Shown here piece by piece: positions 12,451-19,836 of a stretch of DNA of 20,331 bases. The notes under the pieces are model-generated. The model did no database searches. It saw only the letters and a program-made list of their open reading frames with translations, and was not told where the DNA came from. The first letter of the stretch is position 1. The number at the start of each line of letters is the position of its first letter. The stretch comes from DATKQJ01 sp035534295 (GTDB lineage Bacteria; Chloroflexota; Dormibacteria; Dormibacterales; Dormibacteraceae), in NCBI GenBank assembly GCA_035534295.1, contig DATLSE010000064.1, forward strand, positions 1 through 20,331. The letters run 5' to 3'. The position numbers and the translations under genes were made by a program.

Positions 12451-13983
12451 ATGGCATCCTCTCAGGTCTCCGCGCTCGCCCCTCAGCCCTCGCTGCGGCA
12501 CCAGCTCGGGGAGCGTCTGCTGGAGGCCGCGCCCGGGGTGGTGACGTGGTCGTTGCTCACCGCTCCGGTCTGGATCTCGCTCGTTTTCGCCTCCCAGGGA
12601 GCCTTCGTCGTCGCCGTGGCGGTTCTGATCTTCGACGCCTACTGGCTGGTCCGATCCATCACCGTGATCAGCGGCATCTGGTCGACCTATCTCAAGATGC
12701 GCCGGGACATGTCCCTGGACTGGCTCCAGCGCTGCTCGGAGCCCCGCCCCGAGGGGGTGCCCGACCCGCTCGACTTCATCCACCTGAGCGTGATCCCCAC
12801 CTACACCGAGCCCTACCACGTCCTGGAGAAGACGATCCAGGCCATCGTCGACTCCAACTATCCCGATCACCTGAAGCTCATCGGAGTCATTACCCGGGTC
12901 ACCGACAAGCCGGGCTGGAAGAACGTCGCTCGGCTCAAGGCCAAGTTCGGACCCCGCCTGGGCGGCTTTTACCACATCAAGGATCCGATGGAGCCGCCTC
13001 TGGTCCCGGGCAAGTCGGCGGCCATGAACTGGGGCGGCAGGGACATGGTCCGCCGGCTCAGCGCGGAGGGACGTGATCTGAGCCGGATCCTGATCACCGA
13101 CCTCGACAGCGACTATCAGGTCCATCCCCAGTACTTCGCCTGGATCAGCTGGAATCACGCCCGCCTCGAGCTCCGGGACTTCGCCATCTGGCAGCCGGTG
13201 CCGCTGTTCCACAACAACATCTGGGAGGTTCCGACCGCGGTTCGGGTGATGTCGGCCTCGACCAGCCAGTGGCAGATGTTTCTGCACTCCCGCCCCCACC
13301 GCCTCGTCGCCTTCTCCTCCTACACCTGCAGTCTTCGCTTCGTGCGCGACGTGGGCTACTGGGACAAGGACGTGATCCCCGAGGATTCGCGCTTCTACTG
13401 GAAGGCCTTCTTCACCTTCGGGCAGCGCTTCAGCGTGCGCTCGGTCTGGCTTCCCCTCTACGGCGACTCCCCGCAATCCCATGATTACGCGGCCACCCAC
13501 CTCTCGCAGTACAACCAGATCAAGCGCTGGGCCTGGGGCATTACCGACGTTCCCTATGTCTTAAAGCGCCTCTTCGAGCATCCCGAGATCCCGCTCGGGC
13601 TGCGTCTGCGCCGCTTCTCCAACCTGTTCTTGAACCACCTCAACTGGATCTTCCTGCCCGTGCTCTTGATGTTCGGCGCCTCGATTCCGGTCTGGGTCAG
13701 CGTCGACTTCTCGATCACCGACCTGGGGCAGAACCTGTGGATCTACTCCAGCACCCTGCTCACCGCCACCCTGTCCACGGTGGTGGTGTTGATCCTGCTC
13801 GAGCATTTGATGCTGCCACCCAAGCCCGCCAGCTGGGGACGGATTCGGCGTTCGGCCGTCTACCTTCAGTACTTCTCCTATCCCATCGTCGGGCTCATGC
13901 TCTCGGTCCTACCCGCGCTCGAGGCGCACACCCGCCTGCTGCTCGGAAAGTACCTCGAATACCGCGTCACGGAGAAGGTTTGA
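12451..13983 (+). CDS. Membrane glycosyltransferase, GT2 family (processive, BcsA-like layout)
   Basis: 510 residues. Two N-terminal membrane helices (about 31-48 and 50-70) precede a cytoplasmic GT-A domain: VIPTYTE (114-120), DLDSDY (217-222, DxD-type nucleotide-sugar/metal site), PEDSRFYWKAF (310-320, catalytic ED region) and QIKRWAWG (356-363, the Q..RW acceptor motif). Three or more helices follow (about 390-415, 430-457, 468-490). This layout is that of processive polysaccharide synthases. The sugar and polymer are unknown. It stands first in a plus-strand envelope block, followed 63 nt later by a second GT2. The start is supported by the adjacent -10 rather than a Shine-Dalgarno. Confidence 0.88.
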   Translation: MASSQVSALAPQPSLRHQLGERLLEAAPGVVTWSLLTAPVWISLVFASQGAFVVAVAVLIFDAYWLVRSITVISGIWSTYLKMRRDMSLDWLQRCSEPRPEGVPDPLDFIHLSVIPTYTEPYHVLEKTIQAIVDSNYPDHLKLIGVITRVTDKPGWKNVARLKAKFGPRLGGFYHIKDPMEPPLVPGKSAAMNWGGRDMVRRLSAEGRDLSRILITDLDSDYQVHPQYFAWISWNHARLELRDFAIWQPVPLFHNNIWEVPTAVRVMSASTSQWQMFLHSRPHRLVAFSSYTCSLRFVRDVGYWDKDVIPEDSRFYWKAFFTFGQRFSVRSVWLPLYGDSPQSHDYAATHLSQYNQIKRWAWGITDVPYVLKRLFEHPEIPLGLRLRRFSNLFLNHLNWIFLPVLLMFGASIPVWVSVDFSITDLGQNLWIYSSTLLTATLSTVVVLILLEHLMLPPKPASWGRIRRSAVYLQYFSYPIVGLMLSVLPALEAHTRLLLGKYLEYRVTEKV

Positions 13984-14031
13984 GCTCGTCGCCGAGCCGC
14001 CATCGCGGGCCTGGGAGCCGAGCGGTCGGCC

Positions 14032-14040
14032 TGGTAGAGT
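14032..14040 (+). promoter_or_regulatory. Extended -10 (TGGTAGAGT) for the second GT2 gene
   Basis: TGGTAGAGT fits TGnTAnnnT and ends exactly 6 nt before GTG 14047, which predicts transcription starting at the start codon. No Shine-Dalgarno is present. An internal promoter here would let this gene be expressed apart from the upstream GT2. Confidence 0.5.
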
Positions 14041-14046
14041 AGCCCG

Positions 14047-14898
14047 GTGAACCAGCCCATGACACCCGAGCTGGGCTCTTTCGATCCGGCGGTCGCGGGA
14101 GGGGTGCTCTCGGTCATGATGCCGATCTACAACGAGGATCGGACCCTGGAGACGATCCTCGGACACGTGCTCGCCCGCCCCGAGGTGGGCGAGGTGATCG
14201 CCGTCGACGACGGCTCGAGCGATTCCAGCTGGGAGATCTTAAGCCGGGCGGCCGGGCTCGATCCGCGCCTGCGAGCCCTGCGCCAGCCGACCAACCAGGG
14301 CAAGGGGGCGGCGCTCAAGCGCGCCATCGGCGAGATTTCCATGCCCTTCGCCCTGGTCCAGGACGCCGACCTCGAATACGATCCGCGCGACTACCCAGTC
14401 CTCCTCCAACCGCTGTTGGACGGGCACAGCGACGTGGTCTTCGGGACCCGCGGATTCGCCGGCCACACCGCTTACAGCTACTGGTTCGTGCTCGGTAACC
14501 GGGTCGTAACCCTGGCCTCCAACATTCTCTTCGACGCCTACATATCGGACATGGAGACCGGTTACAAGGTCATGCGATCCGAGCTCTGGCGGCGGCTCAA
14601 CCTGACCGGCAGCCGGTTTGAGATCGAGCCCGACATCACCGCCCGCGTCCTTCGCCTGGGCTATCGCATCCACGAGGTTCCGATCCGGTACTACGCGCGC
14701 AACCGTGAAGAGGGCAAGAAACTGACCTGGAAGGACGGCGTCCAGGCTCTGGGTACCCTGGCCCGCCTTCGGCTCAGTTCGCCCGCCAGGCTCTTCGGCG
14801 CCGGATCCGATGACGGCTATCATCTAGGTCGCCAGGCGGCCCTGGCGCGCGCTCACCCGCTGCGCCCGCTGCAGTCGGAGACACCGGCCGAGGAGTAG
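14047..14898 (+). CDS. GT2-family glycosyltransferase, polyprenyl/dolichyl-phosphate mannosyltransferase (DPM1)-like
   Basis: 283 residues, GT-A fold with no membrane helix. Seen: SVMMPIYNED (22-31), VDDGSSD (53-59), NQGKGAAL (83-90), QDADLEYDP (105-113), then SDMETGYKVM and FEIEPDITA with VPIRYYARNREEGKKLTW. These are diagnostic of dolichol-phosphate mannosyltransferase-like enzymes, which load a sugar onto polyprenyl phosphate for later transfer outside the cytoplasm. The sugar is not certain. Start GTG 14047 sits 6 nt after an extended -10; ATG 14059 is an alternative. Its stop lies 5 nt from the stop of the convergent subunit-IV gene, leaving no room for a terminator. Confidence 0.9.
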   Translation: MNQPMTPELGSFDPAVAGGVLSVMMPIYNEDRTLETILGHVLARPEVGEVIAVDDGSSDSSWEILSRAAGLDPRLRALRQPTNQGKGAALKRAIGEISMPFALVQDADLEYDPRDYPVLLQPLLDGHSDVVFGTRGFAGHTAYSYWFVLGNRVVTLASNILFDAYISDMETGYKVMRSELWRRLNLTGSRFEIEPDITARVLRLGYRIHEVPIRYYARNREEGKKLTWKDGVQALGTLARLRLSSPARLFGAGSDDGYHLGRQAALARAHPLRPLQSETPAEE

Positions 14899-14903
14899 TC
14901 GGG

Positions 14904-15587
14904 CTAGGCCCCGGTGATGCCCAGGATCGTGGTTCCGCTCAGGCCCCAGAGCGTGAGCATGACCACGAAGGCGATGACCGCGATCCAGATCGTGCCCGTG
15001 ATCCGGTTGCGCCCGGGCTTGGGCCAGCCCGCCCAGCCCAGCCGGGGGGCCAGATGCCGGGCCAGGCCGCCGTCGATGAAGGGCCAGAGCAGGAGCACGA
15101 TCACCGCCAGCGGGGGAATGACCAGGGACATGATGAGCTCGGGTCCGAGCTTTAGGAACTGGAAGAGGAAGAGGAAGTACCAGTCCGGGCGCGGGATGAC
15201 CACCGCCCGGGGATCGGCCGACTGCTCCAGCTGCATGTTCTGGCCGACGAAGGCGGCGAGCAGGCCGACCCCCACGAGAAGAATGATCATGATGATCGGG
15301 TAGGGCCAGAAGTGGTCGGGGAAAAAGGGATGGGTCTCGTCCTCCGGCAGATCGTCCGCCAGGTGATGACCGGTTCCTCCCATCAGGATCGGGAACAGCG
15401 CCAGGCCGATCAGGACCGGGTAGAGCGGGTGATCGACGCCGATCGGCATCCGCTTGTATTCGGGTTCCAGGGTGTGGCCATGACCCTCGACCGCGATCAC
15501 AGGCACCACCGCCGTGGCCGCCCCCGGGCCGGGCCTTAAAGCACCGTCCCAGAGCGTGGTGGGCACCCCGCTCGTCTCCCGGCTCAC
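14904..15587 (-). CDS. Cytochrome b6f/bc subunit IV-like protein (C-terminal half of cytochrome b)
   Basis: 227 residues. Seen: RPDWYFLFLFQFLKLGPE with the Qo-site PDWY (134-137), in place of the PEWY of high-potential complexes. Helix E is about 97-116, F about 151-171 and G about 199-219. An additional hydrophobic segment, about 54-70 (PLYPVLIGLALFPILMGG), and a 45-residue N-terminal part lie ahead of helix E, where chloroplast subunit IV has none. This suggests a fourth membrane helix. With the b6-like protein it forms the quinol-oxidising core. Its GTG start overlaps the TGA of the upstream cytochrome b gene (GTGA), so translation is coupled. It contains no heme-c CxxCH motif. Confidence 0.9.
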   Translation of the reverse strand: MSRETSGVPTTLWDGALRPGPGAATAVVPVIAVEGHGHTLEPEYKRMPIGVDHPLYPVLIGLALFPILMGGTGHHLADDLPEDETHPFFPDHFWPYPIIMIILLVGVGLLAAFVGQNMQLEQSADPRAVVIPRPDWYFLFLFQFLKLGPELIMSLVIPPLAVIVLLLWPFIDGGLARHLAPRLGWAGWPKPGRNRITGTIWIAVIAFVVMLTLWGLSGTTILGITGA

Positions 15588-16276
15588 AGCGGCTCCGAGA
15601 TGCCGTGCTGGCGGATGAGACGGAAGTGCACGTACATGAGCAGGGTGATGAGCGCAGGCAGGATGAAGACGTGGATGGTGAAGAAACGCTGCAGGGTATC
15701 GGGGCCCAGCGTGGGTCCGCCCTGGGCGATGTTCTGAATCAGGCGCCCCAGGATCGGAGCTGAACCTGCGATCTGGATCGTGACCGACGTGGCCCAGTAG
15801 GCCTTGGTGTCCCAGGGCAGCAGGTAGCCGGTGAGCGAGAAGGCCAGGATGATGATGAGCAGGATCACACCCACCATCCAGTTGAGCTCCCGGGGGGCGC
15901 GGTACGACCCGGTCCAGAACACCCGCGCCATGTGGAGCACGATCATGACCACGAGCAGATTGGCGGCCCAGAAGTGGACGCCGCGCACCAGCCAGCCCAG
16001 GTAGACCTGATTCATGATGAATTCGACGCTGGTGTAGGCGGGGGCGGGATTGCCGGCCGCGTCGGGAACGTAGTAGAAGGCGAGGAAGATCCCGGTCAGG
16101 ATCTGAAACAGGACCAGCATGAAGACCATCCCGCCAAAGCAGTAGTAGAAAGCGTTGGCGAAGTTGGGCACGCGCTGGTACAGCGCCTCATCGACCGTGT
16201 TGGTGAAGGGGTAGCGGGCGTCGAGCCACTTGACGACGCCTCGCTGCACGTCACGCGGATGGGGCAGGCTGGCCAT
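15584..16276 (-). CDS. Cytochrome b6-type subunit (N-terminal half of cytochrome b)
   Basis: 230 residues, four membrane helices. Heme ligands are His101 and His115 (13 residues between) and His202 and His217 (14 residues between). The spacing of 14 in helix D marks the b6 rather than the bc1 type. Cys46 in FYYCFGG sits where cytochrome b6 carries the thioether-bound extra heme (heme ci/cn), so a third heme is likely. The complex oxidises menaquinol or another quinol and passes electrons to the Rieske centre. The gene is 6 nt downstream of the Rieske gene and overlaps the subunit IV gene by 4 nt. The start ATG 16276 lacks a strong Shine-Dalgarno, consistent with coupling. Confidence 0.95.
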   Translation of the reverse strand: MASLPHPRDVQRGVVKWLDARYPFTNTVDEALYQRVPNFANAFYYCFGGMVFMLVLFQILTGIFLAFYYVPDAAGNPAPAYTSVEFIMNQVYLGWLVRGVHFWAANLLVVMIVLHMARVFWTGSYRAPRELNWMVGVILLIIILAFSLTGYLLPWDTKAYWATSVTIQIAGSAPILGRLIQNIAQGGPTLGPDTLQRFFTIHVFILPALITLLMYVHFRLIRQHGISEPL

Positions 16277-16282
16277 TTTTCT

Positions 16283-16855
16283 TTATCCAATCCCAGGAAG
16301 GGCGATGCCGAGGACCTTGATCGTCGAGGAGTTGGATCCCTGACTCCAGGTCAGGTGACTGAGTGGCGCCACCGCCGGGCCGTGGGCCACGGTGCCGTTG
16401 GCGTGGAATCGAGATCCGTGGCAGGGGCAGGCGTAGATGTGGCTGCTCGCGTTGTAGCTCACCGAGCAGCCCAGGTGCGAGCAGGTGGACGACAGCACCG
16501 TCAGGCCCCCGGCCAGTTTGATGGCGTAACCGGCGAAGGTGATCTTGCCTGGGTAGTTGTCGCCGCCCCCGTCCTTCATCACAAAGCCACTGTTGGCGGG
16601 GGCCTGGAAGTGCACCGCCTGGAACTCGGCCAGCTGGTCGAGCGGAGTGCTCAAGACCAGGCTCAGCTCCTCGTTCTTGTTCTTGCCCGCGGGTGGATAG
16701 ATGTAGACCAGAAGCGGCAGCACGATCGCCACCAGCGTTGCCGTGAGCAGGCCAGCCAGGTACCAGACGATGAAGTTACGCCGCGTGACCGGGCGCTCTA
16801 GTCCGACTGCGGGCGGGTCGAGGTCGGCGTCGCTGGCTATATCGATTCGCTCCAA
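16283..16855 (-). CDS. Rieske [2Fe-2S] iron-sulfur protein of the quinol:acceptor oxidoreductase
   Basis: 190 residues from TTG 16855. A short cytoplasmic N-terminus with twin Arg (VTRRNFIVWYL, 23-33) leads into one membrane helix (28-53). The Rieske fold is then exposed outside. Cluster motifs are CSHLGC (125-130) and CPCHGSRF (143-150): ligands Cys125, His127, Cys143, His146, with a disulfide between Cys130 and Cys145. The RR plus anchor suits Tat-dependent insertion, as known for Rieske proteins. The start is uncertain. The frame stays open to 17182, but that reading overlaps the divergent flippase gene, and TTG 16855 is the first start after a good -10. It is first of the Rieske-b6-subunit IV operon. 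Confidence 0.92.
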   Translation of the reverse strand: MERIDIASDADLDPPAVGLERPVTRRNFIVWYLAGLLTATLVAIVLPLLVYIYPPAGKNKNEELSLVLSTPLDQLAEFQAVHFQAPANSGFVMKDGGGDNYPGKITFAGYAIKLAGGLTVLSSTCSHLGCSVSYNASSHIYACPCHGSRFHANGTVAHGPAVAPLSHLTWSQGSNSSTIKVLGIALPGIG

Positions 16856-16880
16856 GGGGAAGTGGGGTGAACGAACCTGA

Positions 16881-16889
16881 AATCTATCA
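16881..16889 (-). promoter_or_regulatory. Extended -10 promoter for the Rieske/cytochrome b operon
   Basis: On the minus strand TGATAGATT (16889-16881) matches TGnTAnnnT. The predicted start point near 16874 gives a leader of about 19 nt before TTG 16855 without a clear Shine-Dalgarno. It lies in the 91-nt gap shared with the divergent flippase gene. Confidence 0.45.
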
Positions 16890-16932
16890 CAGCGGCGCCC
16901 TTCGGCTGGCGGGGCGGCGGGCGCCGACGCGC

Positions 16933-16938
16933 TAAGAT
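16933..16938 (+). promoter_or_regulatory. -10 element (TAAGAT) for the flippase gene
   Basis: TAAGAT lies 8 nt before TTG 16947, repeating the close -10/start pattern of other plus-strand genes here. No Shine-Dalgarno is visible. Confidence 0.4.
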
Positions 16939-16946
16939 CGGCGCAC

Positions 16947-18416
16947 TTGGACGACGTTCCCGCCGACGGGGTGACTCGACCGGGGCCGGCGGTCGGGGCC
17001 GGGCCGGGTGCGCTCCGCAACACCGCCATCGTCCTGGGGGCCCGCGTGGTCTCACAGTTGCTCGCCCTCGTCACCGTGGTCCTGCTCGAGCGCCATCTGC
17101 GCCCCGCGGGTACAGGCGGATTCGTGGACGTGGTGAACGTCTCGGCCCTGGTGGCGGTGGTTTTGGACCTGGGCTTCAGCACCCTGTTCCAACGCGAGGC
17201 CGCGCGCGCCCCCGATCAGATCTCGCGTTTCCTGTCCAGCCTGATCTGCGCCCGCGCCATCATGGGACTGCTCGCCCTGGGCGTATTCGCCTCCGTTCTC
17301 GCCCTGCAGGCCAAGTCGGAGTACATCCTGCCCGGCTTCTGCATGATGCTGCTGTCTTCCTACAGCGGGCTCCTGCGCGGCGGTTTCTATGCCGTCCGCC
17401 GACTTGGTCTGGAGGCGGCGGCGATCATGCTGCAGTCACTCACGCTGCTCCTGCTAGTGGGGGTCGGTGTCCATCTGGGCGGCCACGTCTCCTTCTTCCT
17501 GTGGGCCTACACCGGCAGCTACCTGGTGGTATGCGTCTATTACCTGATCGCCCTGCCCGCCTCCGGCATCGCGCGCCTGGGCCTGAGCCTGGATCGTGGG
17601 CTCATCTTCAGCTGGCTGCTCGAGGGGCTGCCCTTCGCTCTGGCCTTTTTGGTCACGAGCATCTATTTCAAGATCGACGTGCCGATTCTGGACCTGCTCC
17701 GAGGGGATCACGAGACCGGGCTCTACGGAGCGGCATACAAGCCCTTTGAAGCCCTTTTATTCATCCCCACCTCGATGCTGAACGTGGTCTTTCCCGTGCT
17801 CTCGGTCTACCACCGCGACGCCAGTCATCGCATGCCCTGGGCGGTGGCCCGCTTCTATAAGGCCCTGCTCCTGCTGGGCTGGCCGATCGGGATCGGGACC
17901 TTCATCCTGGTCTTGGGCCTGCGGCCGATATACGTCTTCGCCGCCTCGGCGCCGGCGTTGCGCATACTCGCACTCGCCATCGTCTTCATGTTCTGCAACA
18001 ACGCCTTCATCGCCGCGCTCAACTCCATCGACCGCCAGGTCATGTTCACCTGGGCCGCGCTGGGCTCGATGGTGGTGAACGTGGGATTGAACCTGGTCTT
18101 GATCCCGCACTTCGGCTATATGGGCGCGGCCTGGGCCACGGTCCTGACCGAGATCGCCCTTGGAGCCATGGGCTGGGCCCTGACCACGCGCTACCTGGGC
18201 CGGCTGCCGATCCTCAGCCTGAGCTGGCGGGTACTGTTGGCGGGAGCCCTGATGGGAGCGTTGCTGGTCCCGTTCCGCGACGTCAGCGGACCCGCCCTGA
18301 TCCTGGTCGTGGCCGGGGCCGCCCTCTGCTACTCCGCCTTCGTCCTGCTCCTGCGCGCCATCGACCCCGAGGAGATGGACCTGATCCGACGCGCGATTTG
18401 GAGGGGCCAGAGGTGA
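16947..18416 (+). CDS. Polysaccharide (Wzx-like) flippase, MOP exporter superfamily
   Basis: 489 residues, nearly wholly hydrophobic, about 12-14 membrane helices. Typical features: an N-terminal LRNTAIVLGARVVSQLLALV helix, then RHLRPAGTGGFVDVVNVSAL, LDLGFSTLFQREAAR, YFKIDVPILDLLRGDHETGLYGAAYKPFEALLFIP in the middle, and NVGLNLVLIPHFGYMGAAWATVLTE near the C-terminus. All fit the polysaccharide_synt family. These move lipid-linked glycans across the membrane. The start is uncertain: TTG 16947 follows a -10 by 8 nt, and GTG 16968 is an alternative. The stop overlaps the next start by 4 nt (GTGA), so both proteins are made together. Confidence 0.92.
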   Translation: MDDVPADGVTRPGPAVGAGPGALRNTAIVLGARVVSQLLALVTVVLLERHLRPAGTGGFVDVVNVSALVAVVLDLGFSTLFQREAARAPDQISRFLSSLICARAIMGLLALGVFASVLALQAKSEYILPGFCMMLLSSYSGLLRGGFYAVRRLGLEAAAIMLQSLTLLLLVGVGVHLGGHVSFFLWAYTGSYLVVCVYYLIALPASGIARLGLSLDRGLIFSWLLEGLPFALAFLVTSIYFKIDVPILDLLRGDHETGLYGAAYKPFEALLFIPTSMLNVVFPVLSVYHRDASHRMPWAVARFYKALLLLGWPIGIGTFILVLGLRPIYVFAASAPALRILALAIVFMFCNNAFIAALNSIDRQVMFTWAALGSMVVNVGLNLVLIPHFGYMGAAWATVLTEIALGAMGWALTTRYLGRLPILSLSWRVLLAGALMGALLVPFRDVSGPALILVVAGAALCYSAFVLLLRAIDPEEMDLIRRAIWRGQR

Positions 18417-19825
18417 GCCGCCGGGGCGAGGGCGCTCGAGTCCTAATGCGCGTTGCCGCCGACGGTCTCATGGCCATGCTCGGGCTGCTCGTGGGCTACT
18501 GGTTCCGATATAACCTCCCGCCCTTCAACCACTTCATTCCAGGGGGTGAGGCGCCCGATCCCACCCGCTATCTGGAGACCACTCCGGTGCTGGCGCTGAC
18601 CGTGATCTGCGTCTTCACTCTGATGGGCGTCTACCGCACCCGGCGAGGGCTCCTGTTCATCGACGAGCTCTTCTCGCTGATCGGCGCCATGGCCGTGTCC
18701 GGCCTGGTTGTGCTGGGCCTGATCGGTCTTTATCGCGGTTTTTCGTACTCCCGCCTGACCTTCTTTTACTGGCTGGTCTTTGCCGCGATCATGATCGCCC
18801 TCGCCCGCTACGCCCTACGCCGCCGGGAGGGGGCGCGGCGGGCCCAGGGGCTTGATATCGAGCGCGCCTTGATCGTGGGTTCGGGGGCGGCGGCCGACCT
18901 GTTGATTCAGCGCCTGCGCATGTTCCCCGACTACGGCTACCGCCTGCTGGGCGTGCTCACCGACGACATCCCCAGCGGCCGCGACGCCGGGGGGGTGCCG
19001 GTGTTGGGTGGGGTTCAAGAGCTCGGAGCCAAGGTTCGTGGCGGCGAGGTGGACGTGGTCTTCTTCGCCCTCGCCTCGGTCAGCCAGGAACGCATCCTGG
19101 AGCTGATCGACGAATGCCGGCTCTCGGACGTCGAGTTTCGCCTGCTCCCGGGCATGCTCGAGCTCATGACCAGCCAGGTAAGTGCCGACCAGATCGACGG
19201 CATCCCCATCCTCCAGTTCCGGCGCGGACTCGACATCGATGGCCAGGCGCCCCGGATCAAGCGCGGTTTCGACCTCCTGGCGGCCGGCGCCGGCCTGCTC
19301 GTGCTCTCGCCCCTGCTCTTGGTCATCGCGCTTCTGGTCAAGATCAGCTCGCCCGGACCGGTCTTCATTCACCAGGAGCGGGTGGGGATGAGGGGCCGCG
19401 CCTTCTGGATGCACAAATTTCGGAGCATGCGCGCCGACGCCGAGTCGGAGAGCGGACCGATCTGGGCCGAGGTCCAAGATCCCCGGCGGACTCAGGTGGG
19501 CCGGGTGCTGCGCCGGCTGTCCTTCGACGAGCTGCCCCAGCTCTGGAATATCGTGGTGGGCGAGATGAGCCTGGTCGGACCGCGTGCCGAGCGGCCCAAC
19601 TTCGTGCAAGAGTTCTCCCTGCGCCTCCCCCGTTACGGAGATCGCCACCTGGTCCGCCCCGGGCTGGCGGGGTGGGCGCAGGCCAATGATCTGCGCGGCC
19701 AGACCCCGGTCGAGGAGCGCCTGATCTATGACCTCTACTACATCGAGAATTGGAGCCTGGCATTCGACTTGAAGATCCTGCTCATCACCCTGGCCCGGGT
19801 TTGGACCCACAAGAACGCCTACTGA
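18413..19825 (+). CDS. Polyprenyl-phosphate sugar-1-phosphate transferase (polyisoprenyl-phosphate hexose-1-phosphate transferase type)
   Basis: 470 residues from GTG 18413. Four N-terminal membrane helices span about 15-133, followed by a Rossmann-like domain with RALIVGSGAAADLL (151-164). The C-terminal bacterial sugar transferase domain (284-466) has a re-entrant hydrophobic segment, KISSPGPVF, HKFRSMR, the catalytic FDELPQLWN (Asp372-Glu373), MSLVGPRAERP and RPGLAGWAQAN. Known enzymes transfer a sugar-1-phosphate to undecaprenyl phosphate and so start exopolysaccharide or O-antigen repeat synthesis. GTG 18413 is chosen over TTG 18398 because GGAGGGG lies 6 nt upstream and it overlaps the flippase stop as GTGA. 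It works with the flippase and the two glycosyltransferases. Confidence 0.95.
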   Translation: MSRRGEGARVLMRVAADGLMAMLGLLVGYWFRYNLPPFNHFIPGGEAPDPTRYLETTPVLALTVICVFTLMGVYRTRRGLLFIDELFSLIGAMAVSGLVVLGLIGLYRGFSYSRLTFFYWLVFAAIMIALARYALRRREGARRAQGLDIERALIVGSGAAADLLIQRLRMFPDYGYRLLGVLTDDIPSGRDAGGVPVLGGVQELGAKVRGGEVDVVFFALASVSQERILELIDECRLSDVEFRLLPGMLELMTSQVSADQIDGIPILQFRRGLDIDGQAPRIKRGFDLLAAGAGLLVLSPLLLVIALLVKISSPGPVFIHQERVGMRGRAFWMHKFRSMRADAESESGPIWAEVQDPRRTQVGRVLRRLSFDELPQLWNIVVGEMSLVGPRAERPNFVQEFSLRLPRYGDRHLVRPGLAGWAQANDLRGQTPVEERLIYDLYYIENWSLAFDLKILLITLARVWTHKNAY

Positions 19826-19836
19826 GGCCGGCTGAG

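Noticed and set aside
12239..12457. 73-residue N-terminal extension of glnA
   Set aside because: The GSI family starts near MSESKATPAGVL. A Shine-Dalgarno stands before ATG 12238, and the extension crosses the divergent promoter region.
12412..13500. 362-residue minus-strand ORF opposite the membrane GT2
   Set aside because: It is an antisense shadow; the plus strand carries the DxD, ED and QxxRW motifs of a GT2 enzyme.
16856..17182. N-terminal extension of the Rieske protein
   Set aside because: It overlaps the divergent flippase coding region and contains Arg/Pro/Ala-rich sequence with no Rieske similarity.
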